Below, piece by piece: positions 1 to 7,405 of a stretch of DNA of 19,846 nucleotides. Origin of the DNA: an uncultured Sphingomonadales bacterium (GTDB lineage Bacteria > Pseudomonadota > Alphaproteobacteria > Sphingomonadales > Sphingomonadaceae); the NCBI GenBank assembly GCA_903958285.1, contig CAJBSR010000235.1, positions 1 to 19,846 on the forward strand, written 5' to 3'. The notes under the pieces were generated by a model. It had not been told where the DNA came from and made no database searches. It saw only the letters and a program-made list of their open reading frames with translations. The position numbers were made by a program, and so were the translations under genes. How positions within the stretch are numbered: the stretch's first letter is position 1; each line of letters opens with the position of its first letter.

Positions 1-1239
1 CGGGCCGCTCCCCGTTTCATCAATTGTTGCGCCGCGTTCAAACCGGTCGAGCGAGAAGGGGGCGTTGAGCGGGTGTGGCTTGCCCGTCGCCAGTGTGTGG
101 GCATAGGTCCAGCCGGAGGCGGGCGTCGCCTTAAAGCCACCATAGCACCAGCCGCCATTGATATAGAGGTTGGGCACCGGCGTTTCACCGATGATCGGCG
201 CGCCATCAAAGCTCATATCGGTCACCCCGCTCCAAGTGCGCACCATCCGCAGGCGGGAGAGGGCGGGCACAAGGGCAAGACCCTGTGCGACAGCGCCTTC
301 CATCACCATGGGGTGGCCGCGCTGGGCATAGCTGGGCCAATTGTCCGGGTCGCCGCCAAAGACGATGCCGCCCTTGTCTGACTGGCTGATATAGCAGTGC
401 AGCGATTGCGACATGATCACGCTGTTGATCATCGGCTTCACGCCTTCGGTCACCATCGCCTGCAGGGTCTGGGATTCGACGGGCAGTTTCAGCCCAGCCA
501 TGGCCGCGACATGGCCGCTATGGCCCGCCACACAAATGCCAACGCGTCCAGCGCCGATCCGGCCACGCGTCGTTTCCACGCCGACCACAGCATTGCCATC
601 ACGCACAAAGCCTGTGACTTCGCATTTCTGAATGATGTCGACGCCAAGGCTATCTGCCCCGCGTGCATAGCCCCAGGCTACGGCATCATGCCGCGCAGAG
701 CCGCCCCGCCGCTGGATCAGGCCGCCCTGAATGGGGAAGCGAGCATCGCGCGACATATCGAGCAGCGGCTCCAGCTTGGCGACTTCATCGCGGGTCATCA
801 GATCAGCATCAATGCCGTCGCAGCGCATAGCGTCGCCGCGTTCCGCCAGCTTGACCATGTCGGCATCGCTATGGCCGAGGAACATGGCCCCACGCGGGCT
901 GAACATGACGTTGTAGTTCAGATCATCGCTCAACCCGTGCCACAGCTTCAGGCCGAATTCGTAGAAGTTATGCAAAGGCTCCAGCCGATAATTGGACCGG
1001 ACAATCGTTGTGTTGCGCCCGGTATTGCCGCCGCCGATCCAGCCTTTCTCCAGCACTGCAATGTTGCGCAGCCCATGGACCTTGGCCAGATAATAAGCGG
1101 TCGCCAAACCATGCCCGCCACCACCAATGATGATGATGTCGTAATGGGACTTGGGTTCCGGATCGCGCCATGCCGGTTGCCAATGCTTTTGCCCGTTCAG
1201 GGCACCGCGCAGCAATCCAAGGGCCGAATATCGGCTCAT
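1..1239 (-). CDS. Sarcosine oxidase beta subunit-like FAD/FMN amine oxidase (3' end outside window)
   Basis: Flavin-dependent oxidation of a secondary N-methyl amine, by homology to the beta subunit of heterotetrameric sarcosine oxidase (SoxB). Seen: the N-terminus MSRYSALGLLRGAL and the WRDPEP segment typical of SoxB; an FAD-binding GGGGHG at residues 39-44; GNTGRNTTIVRSNY at about 71-84; and a GGSARHDAVAWGYAR segment whose His184 aligns, from memory of the family, with the covalent FMN histidine. The 413 codons visible are almost the full family length (about 415 residues), so only a few residues are cut at base 1. The ATG overlaps the upstream gene's TGA by four bases (ATGA), implying translational coupling. 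The usual SoxD, SoxA and SoxG partners are not seen; its visible partners are HcnB/HcnC-like subunits. The family is secure; sarcosine as substrate is not, because the operon context suggests another N-methyl amino acid. Confidence 0.88.
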   Translation of the reverse strand, partial: MSRYSALGLLRGALNGQKHWQPAWRDPEPKSHYDIIIIGGGGHGLATAYYLAKVHGLRNIAVLEKGWIGGGNTGRNTTIVRSNYRLEPLHNFYEFGLKLWHGLSDDLNYNVMFSPRGAMFLGHSDADMVKLAERGDAMRCDGIDADLMTRDEVAKLEPLLDMSRDARFPIQGGLIQRRGGSARHDAVAWGYARGADSLGVDIIQKCEVTGFVRDGNAVVGVETTRGRIGAGRVGICVAGHSGHVAAMAGLKLPVESQTLQAMVTEGVKPMINSVIMSQSLHCYISQSDKGGIVFGGDPDNWPSYAQRGHPMVMEGAVAQGLALVPALSRLRMVRTWSGVTDMSFDGAPIIGETPVPNLYINGGWCYGGFKATPASGWTYAHTLATGKPHPLNAPFSLDRFERGATIDETGSGP

Positions 1240-2372
1240 GAAATGGGCATCCACCCGCGCTTTTCGCGCCAGTCCTTTTCCAGCCCGTCAAAGCGCGACA
1301 GCTTCAGGAGATCAATGTCCGCAAAGGAGCATTTGCCGTCGATCACAAGGTCGCGGATCGCATGGCCCGATGCAGGCGACAGGCCGAAGCCCACGCTCGA
1401 CATAGAGGCGACGACGACATTGTCCGGGCTGGTCAGCCGGTCGATGATCGGACGGCCATCAGGCGAGTTTTCAATCACGCCTGCCCAGCTGCGAATGACG
1501 TTGAGGTGTGCGGCCTTTGGCAGCATCTCGGCAAGACGCTTTGCGAGGTTGCGGGCCAGCGGTGTGGAGGGACGCGCGGCAGGGCCGGTTGCATCCACAT
1601 CCAGCCATTCATGCGGGCCACCACCATAAGCAAGGTTGCCGCGCAGCGTCTGCCGACCATAGATTTTATGGCCATCGACACCGCCCAACGGCATCATCGG
1701 CGCAGGCTCTGTGATGATCATTTCCGCGCGCGCAGCCGCCAACGGCACATCCACGCCCAGCTGCGCCATCAGCTGCGGTATTTGCGGCCCTGCGGCGACG
1801 ACCACAGAGTCACAGCCATAGGTTGCATTGGCGGTCTTCACCGCCGTCACCTTGCCGCCTGCCGTTTCAAAGCCAGTCACAGGGCTGTGCTGGATGATCT
1901 TGCCGCCCAGATCCTGCAACGCCCAGGCATAGGCCTGCACACTGCGCTGCGGGTTGGCATGGCCACCAAACTTATAGTGGATGCCGCCAAAGGAATTGTC
2001 CCCGGCCAGCGGCACCGCTTCCTGAATCTGTTTGACGTCGAGCAGTTCAACCGGGTGGTCGAGCCGCTTGTGGCGTTCGGCGATGAAACGATATTGCTCC
2101 CACTGCCGCTCCGTCATGGCAATCAGGATGCGGCCCTTGCGGTGCTCGGTTGGATAGCCGAGCAGCTCATCCATTTGGGGCCAAAGGCGCTGTTCTTCGT
2201 CGAAGAGCGGGCTCGCATAATGCGATGCGCCGCCGCCATTGCGGCCCGAGGCTTCCCAGCCGACAATGAACTTGTCGAGCACCGTGACCTTCACGCCCGA
2301 CCGCGCGAGCCACCAACCGGCGCTCAGGCCAGTGACGCCACCGCCAACGATGACAACTTCTGACCCGCTCAT
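1236..2372 (-). CDS. FAD-dependent amine oxidase of the DAO fold (HcnC / opine oxidase B / D-hydroxyproline dehydrogenase-like)
   Basis: A 378-residue flavoprotein of the D-amino acid oxidase (DAO) fold. Seen: dinucleotide-binding GGGVTG at residues 10-15; the acidic strand end VTVLDK; the ASGRNGGGASH segment typical of the HcnC/opine oxidase/glycine oxidase branch; and a C-terminal flavin-contact region around SMSSVGFGLSPASGHA. Such proteins oxidise the C-N bond of an amino acid or N-substituted amino acid and pass electrons to an HcnB-like subunit. Its start overlaps the stop of the HcnB-like gene by four bases (ATGA), and its own stop overlaps the SoxB-like start in the same way, so the three are probably co-translated. 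Inference: HcnC- and HcnB-like proteins form one complex removing a methyl or amino group. The substrate is unknown. Confidence 0.85.
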   Translation of the reverse strand: MSGSEVVIVGGGVTGLSAGWWLARSGVKVTVLDKFIVGWEASGRNGGGASHYASPLFDEEQRLWPQMDELLGYPTEHRKGRILIAMTERQWEQYRFIAERHKRLDHPVELLDVKQIQEAVPLAGDNSFGGIHYKFGGHANPQRSVQAYAWALQDLGGKIIQHSPVTGFETAGGKVTAVKTANATYGCDSVVVAAGPQIPQLMAQLGVDVPLAAARAEMIITEPAPMMPLGGVDGHKIYGRQTLRGNLAYGGGPHEWLDVDATGPAARPSTPLARNLAKRLAEMLPKAAHLNVIRSWAGVIENSPDGRPIIDRLTSPDNVVVASMSSVGFGLSPASGHAIRDLVIDGKCSFADIDLLKLSRFDGLEKDWREKRGWMPIS

Positions 2373-3832
2373 TTGTACATCCCCGTGTAGAGCATCTCGC
2401 GGTGCTCATCCTGATAAGGCGTGCCGATATCTTCGACAGGCACCCATTGTGTTGGAATACCGAACCACACATCCCATGCGGCTTCCATTTCCGCAGGTTC
2501 ATCCCATTCGGCCAAAATCTTGAGCGGAAGCGGACGGACTGGCGCGCGGTGGCTGGCGAGCGGAATGGTGCCGTAGGGCGTACCGGTTTCCAGCGCCAGC
2601 AGCATTGCCACCTGATCGCGGCAGCGGCGGCCTTGGCAAACGCCCATGCCTGAACGGGTGAGGCGCTTGATCTGGTCCGGGTTGGCGGGGCCATCCTTCA
2701 GCAGTGTTTCCAAGGACCGAGCGCACATGGCAGCGGGGCGGGGCAGATAATTTGGCGGCTGAATGCCGATCAGATCCGCCCGCGTCACTTCCTCGCACTG
2801 GCAAATGATGGTGTCATTGGTCGTGACGGCGGTTAGCGCGCGCATCCAATCCATCCGGTAGCCGATATGGTCAAAGCCGCTATCGGTGAGCCCCGCACAA
2901 TCGCCGACAGCGATCACGCTGGCTTCTCCTGCGGGAATATAACCGCCGCGTGTTGGGTTAAGCGCGCGCGGGCCGTGCATGGCGTCGACCAGTTCAATCG
3001 ACGGCACAAGGCCGATGGCGGCGCAGATTGTGTCGCAGGCGATGGTCTCACCCGATGTCAGCGTCGCGGATTCAACGCCGTCGATCCCGCCCTTGGCCGA
3101 CGCGATGGTCTGGCCACACGAGATGGAGATTCCAGCGGCTTTGACTTGCGCGACCAGATCAGCGCTCCCCTGCGGCGCATCGCGCACTTCGATAAGGCCA
3201 GCGACCTCAATTCCACGGGCATGCGCGACCAAGGCCGTCTCCAGCGCCAGATCATGTGACCCGAGCACCAGAACGCGGCGTCCGGCAAAGGCGTCATAGC
3301 GTGTCAGCAGCATCTGAAGGGCGGCAGCGCCCATGACGCCGGGCTGGTTCCAGCCGGGGAAGGCCATCGCCAAATCACGGGCGCCGGTCGCCAGCACGAT
3401 CGTGCCAAAGCCAACCATCCAAGAGCGCTCGGCATCGGCCAGACCCACCACCTGATCGGGCAAGCTCGCAACGCCGGGGCCATTGCGGTAAACGCCCCAT
3501 GCTGTGGTGCCCAGCAACAGTTCCGCGCCCGCGTCCATCGCCTTTTCAAGGTCCGGCATGCTCATGAAGATCGCTTCGAGCATCCGTTCGCTATTCTGGG
3601 TGGCCGCTGTCATCCGTCCGCCGAAATAGAGCGGTGTGTCATTGCCCATCAAAGCGCCGGACACGGGGTTCTCATCGACCAGCAGGACAGACTTGCCAGC
3701 CGTCGCATGTTCAACGGCAGCGGCAATGCCGCTCGGCCCTGCACCAACCACGACGACATCGTAGCGGGCTTCGGGAGCGCTTCTGGTGCCGTTGACGGCA
3801 CAGATATCGGTACCTGTAAAGTTCAGTTCCAT
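2369..3832 (-). CDS. FAD/NAD(P)-binding oxidoreductase with C-terminal BFD-type [2Fe-2S] domain (HcnB / opine oxidase A-like)
   Basis: A 487-residue electron-transfer flavoprotein of the HcnB/OoxA/D-hydroxyproline dehydrogenase type. Seen: first Rossmann motif GAGPSG at residues 30-35; a pyridine-nucleotide-disulfide oxidoreductase core including VLATGARD and a second Rossmann region VLVLGSHDLALE; the FAD-contact motif VIAVGDCAG; and a C-terminal cysteine set C344-x-C346 and C399-x4-C404 (CQC and CQGRRC), which should ligate a [2Fe-2S] cluster as in bacterioferritin-associated-ferredoxin-like domains. The spacing between the two cysteine pairs (52 residues) is longer than I expect for HcnB. 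It has the N-terminal half of SoxA but no C-terminal aminomethyltransferase domain. The ATG shares its A with the TAA of the upstream PLP gene. Probable role: partner of the HcnC-like and possibly the SoxB-like subunit. Confidence 0.85.
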   Translation of the reverse strand: MELNFTGTDICAVNGTRSAPEARYDVVVVGAGPSGIAAAVEHATAGKSVLLVDENPVSGALMGNDTPLYFGGRMTAATQNSERMLEAIFMSMPDLEKAMDAGAELLLGTTAWGVYRNGPGVASLPDQVVGLADAERSWMVGFGTIVLATGARDLAMAFPGWNQPGVMGAAALQMLLTRYDAFAGRRVLVLGSHDLALETALVAHARGIEVAGLIEVRDAPQGSADLVAQVKAAGISISCGQTIASAKGGIDGVESATLTSGETIACDTICAAIGLVPSIELVDAMHGPRALNPTRGGYIPAGEASVIAVGDCAGLTDSGFDHIGYRMDWMRALTAVTTNDTIICQCEEVTRADLIGIQPPNYLPRPAAMCARSLETLLKDGPANPDQIKRLTRSGMGVCQGRRCRDQVAMLLALETGTPYGTIPLASHRAPVRPLPLKILAEWDEPAEMEAAWDVWFGIPTQWVPVEDIGTPYQDEHREMLYTGMYK

Positions 3833-5091
3833 TACACTGCCTCTAATGCCTGCGCCAAATCGGCGATCAGGTCGTCAATATGTTCCAGCCCAACCGAAAG
3901 ACGGATGGTGCCATCTGTAATTCCGCCTGCCAGCCGCTGCTCGCGCGGCACGGCATAGTGCGTGGTGCTGGCGGAATGGCAAATCAGCGTTTCCGATCCC
4001 CCAAGGCTGACAGCCACCTTCATCAGTTGAAGCTGGTCGAGCATGCGGAAGGCTTCGGCCTCACCGCCATGCAAGTGGAAGGAGAAGGTCGAGCCCGCCG
4101 CCTTGCACTGCCTGTCGTAAACAGCGCGGCCCCGCGTGCCTTCTTCCAGAAAGCCAAGATAGGTGACACCGGCCACCTTGGGGTGATCCCGCAGAAACTC
4201 TGCCACGCCGCGCGCATTGCTCATCGCGCGTTCGGTGCGCACAGCAACAGACTCCAGCGACCGCAGGACAAGCCATGACGTATAGGGATCAAGATGATTG
4301 CCCCATGTCGTGCGCTGCAATTTCAGCTGATCGATTAACTCCTTGCGGCCGGAAATCCCGCCCGCCAGAAGGTCACTATGCCCGCCGCAATATTTGGTGA
4401 GTGATGTCATGCACAGATCAACCCCGTGCGAAATCGGCCGCTGGGAAAAGGGGCCGAGCAGCGTGTTGTCGACCACAACGAGCGGGCGGTGCCCCTGTTT
4501 TGCGCCGACTTCATCAGCGATGCGGACCATGAGGTCGAGATCGACAATAGCGGCTGTCGGGTTGGCAGGCGTTTCGGCGATGATGAGCTTGAGCAGGCCT
4601 TTGGCCATTGCGGCTTCAGCGGCTGCGCGCACGCCATCTTCGTCCGTGCCGTCCAGATACGCGGTGGGGTGTGTGCCGAATTGCGGCATCATGGTGTTGT
4701 AGAGAAAATCGACCCCGCCATAGATCGGGCGACCATGCAACACGCTATCGCCGCTGCGCAGATAAGCGAGCGCGATGCTGGAATGTGCCGCCATGCCGCT
4801 GCAATAGGCAACAGCATCTTCTGCGCCATCAATCGCCGCCAGCCGTGCCTCTAGAAAATCAAGGCCGGGGTGCCCCAGCCGCGAATAGATGTGGTTGGTT
4901 TCTCCAACCAGCGGCCCGGTGCCGTCAAAATAGGCCTCATGCACAAACTTGGCATGCTGCGCGGACGGATACACAAAGGTCGACGTCATGAAGATGGGCG
5001 GCTTGGCCGCACCCATCCCCAATTGCGGGTCATATCCGTAGGCGACTGCCAGTGTTTCGGGGCGGAAATCCGCAGGTCGTTTATTTGCCAT
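3832..5091 (-). CDS. Cys/Met-metabolism PLP-dependent enzyme (cystathionine gamma-synthase/gamma-lyase family)
   Basis: A 419-residue fold-type I PLP enzyme acting on the gamma or beta carbon of sulfur or hydroxy amino acids. Seen: the active-site YSR motif (Tyr69, Arg71) supplied to the neighbouring subunit; SGMA at 98-101 for phosphate binding; Tyr123 for ring stacking; Asp207 (VVVDNT) pairing with the pyridine nitrogen; and Lys232 in SLTKYCGGHSD as the Schiff-base lysine. Position 125 is Gly, where methionine gamma-lyase has its reactive Cys, so a synthase- or cystathionine-lyase-like activity is as likely as methionine gamma-lyase. I chose the ATG at 5091 because MANKRPADFRPETLA fits the family start; it overlaps the Rieske gene by 11 bases. 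In-frame GTG/ATG at 5121/5118 lie inside the Rieske gene without a Shine-Dalgarno. Its place in an N-demethylation operon is unusual. Confidence 0.88.
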   Translation of the reverse strand: MANKRPADFRPETLAVAYGYDPQLGMGAAKPPIFMTSTFVYPSAQHAKFVHEAYFDGTGPLVGETNHIYSRLGHPGLDFLEARLAAIDGAEDAVAYCSGMAAHSSIALAYLRSGDSVLHGRPIYGGVDFLYNTMMPQFGTHPTAYLDGTDEDGVRAAAEAAMAKGLLKLIIAETPANPTAAIVDLDLMVRIADEVGAKQGHRPLVVVDNTLLGPFSQRPISHGVDLCMTSLTKYCGGHSDLLAGGISGRKELIDQLKLQRTTWGNHLDPYTSWLVLRSLESVAVRTERAMSNARGVAEFLRDHPKVAGVTYLGFLEEGTRGRAVYDRQCKAAGSTFSFHLHGGEAEAFRMLDQLQLMKVAVSLGGSETLICHSASTTHYAVPREQRLAGGITDGTIRLSVGLEHIDDLIADLAQALEAV

Positions 5092-6289
5092 GGCTGTCGA
5101 TATAGGCGCGCGCGACATCACAATACCAGTCGGTAAACCGGCGCGCGAGCATCTCTGCGTCGTTGGAATAGGGGCCCGGCGTGTAACCGGGGCTGTTGAT
5201 CCCGGCGTGGTTGTTTTCAGCCAGAGCTTTGTCCTGGCCGTTTGTGACCGTCCAAAGCTGCGTCAGGCTTTCAATATCATAATCAACGCCTTCCACGGCA
5301 TCCTTATGCACGAACCACTTGCTGTAGACATGCGTTTCGGTGGGGCTGACCGGCATGCAGCTGAACATGAACACATGATCGGACGTTGCATGGCAGAAGA
5401 GGTGCGGATCAATCGCCCAACGCATCGAGCCGACATCGCCGCCATTGGCCGTAAGCAGCGGCTTTTTCACGACGGGCTGACCATCCATTGAAATGGAGGT
5501 GCACCCTTCGTTGAGGGCAAAGCGCGCGACCTGCCACCAATGGCCTTCTACGGGCTCGTGCGGAAGGCCGGCGGCATCCATGGCAGCGGCAAAGGCTTCG
5601 GCCCGCGTGTCTTCATGCGCGTCGAAATGTTTGGACATGCCGACAGGGAAGGTCTTGGCCAGTTCCGGGTGGCCCGTCGCACAATGATAGCATTCGCGCG
5701 CATTTTCCATCACCAACTTCCAGTTGGCATCTTCCACCAGCACGCTCTCATGGGCCAGCTTCAAATCCTTGAAGTTGATCGGACCTGCGTAGGTCGAGAA
5801 CTTGTCGCGGAAATCGTCGATCGGCAGCGGATTGTCTGCGAGGCAGATATAGACAGCGCCGGCAATGCACTCGATGGCAATCGGCTTCAGGCCGTGGGTG
5901 GTCTTGTCAAAGTCATCATCCATCCGCCCGGCGGCAAACAGAGATCCATCCAGATCATAGGTCCAGCGGTGATAGGGGCAGACCAGCTTTGGCGCTGTGC
6001 CGTGGCCGACCGGGCAGATGACGGAACCGCGGTGGCGGCAGCTGTTATGAAACGCGCGGATGTCGCCCTGCTTGTCACGGACGATGAGCACCGGCCATTT
6101 GCCAACCATCATGGAGATGTAGCTGCCCGTTTTGGGCAATTCACATTCCATGCCGGCCATCAGCCAGCTTTGCCCGTAAATGGCCGTCAGATCGAAATCA
6201 AAGGCGTCCTGGCTGATGTACAGATCGCGGGGCAGAGTGTGGCCGGTTTTGCGCTCGCGAAACAGCGCATCAATATGCTTCATATCCAC
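5081..6289 (-). CDS. Rieske non-heme iron oxygenase of the glycine betaine / stachydrine demethylase type (GbcA-like)
   Basis: The oxygenase component that hydroxylates an N-methyl of a quaternary amine, releasing formaldehyde. Seen: Rieske ligands C84-x-H86 and C104-x2-H107; the catalytic ECYHC segment with Fe ligands His202 and His207; and Asp353 as probable third ligand. Glu199 stands where most Rieske oxygenases have the bridging Asp; Glu here is characteristic of quaternary-ammonium Rieske enzymes such as carnitine oxygenase CntA and stachydrine demethylase. Whole-length resemblance to GbcA includes WLMAGMECELP, KWFVHKDAVEGVDYD and GINSPGYTPGPYS. The start is GTG 6289, nine bases after GGGGAG; ATG 6283 is the alternative, and the in-frame TTG 6334 would add an unmatched tail. 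No ferredoxin reductase (GbcB role) is in the window. First gene of the operon, divergent from the LysR gene. Confidence 0.9.
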   Translation of the reverse strand: MDMKHIDALFRERKTGHTLPRDLYISQDAFDFDLTAIYGQSWLMAGMECELPKTGSYISMMVGKWPVLIVRDKQGDIRAFHNSCRHRGSVICPVGHGTAPKLVCPYHRWTYDLDGSLFAAGRMDDDFDKTTHGLKPIAIECIAGAVYICLADNPLPIDDFRDKFSTYAGPINFKDLKLAHESVLVEDANWKLVMENARECYHCATGHPELAKTFPVGMSKHFDAHEDTRAEAFAAAMDAAGLPHEPVEGHWWQVARFALNEGCTSISMDGQPVVKKPLLTANGGDVGSMRWAIDPHLFCHATSDHVFMFSCMPVSPTETHVYSKWFVHKDAVEGVDYDIESLTQLWTVTNGQDKALAENNHAGINSPGYTPGPYSNDAEMLARRFTDWYCDVARAYIDSHGK

Positions 6290-6341
6290 GGCCGAGCGCT
6301 CCCCCCAAATTGATTGAGCTTCGGCTTGAACCAACAGGGCA

Positions 6342-6366
6342 ATGCGATAAAATGTTATTTTCGCAT
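6342..6366. promoter_or_regulatory. 25-bp imperfect palindrome, candidate LysR-type operator
   Basis: The arms ATGCGA (6342-6347) and TCGCAT (6361-6366) are perfect inverted repeats, and 9 of 12 base pairs match about the centre at 6354. It contains a T-N11-A spacing (T6353, A6365), the LysR-type box, and lies between the Rieske gene (start 6289) and the LysR gene (start about 6453). A related AT-rich stretch, ATAACAAAATG, follows at about 6373-6383. The site is seen; binding by the adjacent regulator is inferred. Confidence 0.5.
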
Positions 6367-6452
6367 GGCCTCATAACAAAATGTCGGTCTATTGATCGTG
6401 TCCAGAAACCTCTAATCCCCCGAAGGGCCATCCCATCCAAAATAAGGGCACA

Positions 6453-7361
6453 ATTAACCGCCGGTGGCTCCCGCTCAACGCCCTGCGGGCGTTTGAAGCC
6501 GTGGGGCAGAATAACAGCTTTACCGTGGGGGCGGCCGCGCTTTCGGTGTCGCAAAGCGCGATGAGCCGACATGTCAGCGGGCTTGAGGAGTTGCTGGGCA
6601 AACAGTTGTTTGAACGCGAAGCCTCCGGCCTCGTTTTAACAGCGGCGGGTGCTGAGCTTCTGCCCGTCGTGACGAAGAGCCTGGACCGTATCGAACAGAC
6701 GATCAACGCTATCCGCGATGATCGCATGGCGCAGCGGACCGTCCGCATTCACATTCCGCCGTCGTTGCTCCAGCAGCAGTTTTTGCCGATTTTGCGGGAT
6801 TTTCGCCTCGAATATCCGGATATCCGCGTGGATGTGTCCAGCTCCAACGTGACCGGCCTGCCGACAACGGCGCTGGATATGGCGATTGTGTATGACCGGC
6901 CCAATGTCGACGATCAGGTCACAGACTTGTTGCGGATGGTCCGCGTCGCGCCGCTTTGCTCTCCCGAGACGGCGAAAGCGGTGGACGGCCAATCGCAGGC
7001 AGACTTTCTCGATAAGCATGAGCTTTTGCACATCAAGCTGGACGGTCAGCCGCGCGACCTGCTCTGGTCCTCTTATGCGCACCAGATTGGCGCGCAGATC
7101 AACACTTCAAATGGCATTGCCTTTGATACAGCGATTGCTGCGGCTCAATATGCGATGGCCGCCAGCGGTATCCTGCTGGGGGACGTCGACATGTTCGCGG
7201 AGGAAATCGCGCAAGGCCGTTTGATCATGCCGTTCGATACCGTCATGGAGGACGGCTACGGCTATTATCTCAAGCTCCACGCGGATGATCTGTCCGACCC
7301 TGTCATCTCCGTGTTCAGAAGCTGGCTGATCCAGAGGTTTGGTTCAGGCCGAAACGCCTGA
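6453..7361 (+). CDS. LysR-type transcriptional regulator (GcvA-like), probable ATT start
   Basis: A DNA-binding regulator, probably of the divergent demethylation operon. Seen: an N-terminal winged helix-turn-helix beginning LPLNALRAFEAV, continuing through SVSQSAMSRHVSGLEELLGK and LFERE; then a periplasmic-binding-like effector domain starting near PSLLQQQFLPILRDF. With the start at ATT 6453 the protein is MNRRWLPLN... and 302 residues, the normal length for GcvA-like LysR proteins. AAGGG at 6444-6448 lies four bases upstream. No ATG, GTG or TTG occurs in this frame between the stop at 6393 and GTG 6501; GTG 6501 would delete the first 16 residues including most of helix 1. The effector is unknown, perhaps the betaine or a demethylation product. 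Alternative: a sequencing frameshift near the start. Confidence 0.8.
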   Translation: MNRRWLPLNALRAFEAVGQNNSFTVGAAALSVSQSAMSRHVSGLEELLGKQLFEREASGLVLTAAGAELLPVVTKSLDRIEQTINAIRDDRMAQRTVRIHIPPSLLQQQFLPILRDFRLEYPDIRVDVSSSNVTGLPTTALDMAIVYDRPNVDDQVTDLLRMVRVAPLCSPETAKAVDGQSQADFLDKHELLHIKLDGQPRDLLWSSYAHQIGAQINTSNGIAFDTAIAAAQYAMAASGILLGDVDMFAEEIAQGRLIMPFDTVMEDGYGYYLKLHADDLSDPVISVFRSWLIQRFGSGRNA

Positions 7362-7368
7362 CAACATA

Positions 7369-7401
7369 CTGGAGCAGCGACGTCGATCCGCCCTGCTCCA
7401 G
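7369..7401. terminator. Stem-loop between convergent genes, possible terminator
   Basis: The perfect 9-bp arms CTGGAGCAG (7369-7377) and CTGCTCCAG (7393-7401) are separated by 15 bases and lie exactly between the LysR stop (7361) and the stop of the convergent SnoaL-like gene (7406). There is no T-run on either side, so this is at best a weak intrinsic terminator. Confidence 0.4.
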
Positions 7402-7405
7402 CGTC

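Noticed and set aside
397..1629. Long plus-strand open frame (410 codons)
   Set aside because: It is antisense to the SoxB-like and HcnC-like genes, has no recognisable domain, is rich in His/Arg/Ala as expected of a mirrored high-GC gene, and has no good ribosome site.
1362..2363. Plus-strand open frame (333 codons)
   Set aside because: Antisense shadow of the HcnC-like gene; no motif.
2369..3832. HcnB-like gene as a truncated SoxA
   Set aside because: The protein has an intact iron-sulfur domain and ordinary C-terminal tail, and its stop overlaps the next start in ATGA, so it is a complete shorter family member.
5092..5121. Earlier GTG/ATG start for the PLP enzyme
   Set aside because: No Shine-Dalgarno, a 38-41 base overlap with the Rieske gene, and ten extra residues without family resemblance.
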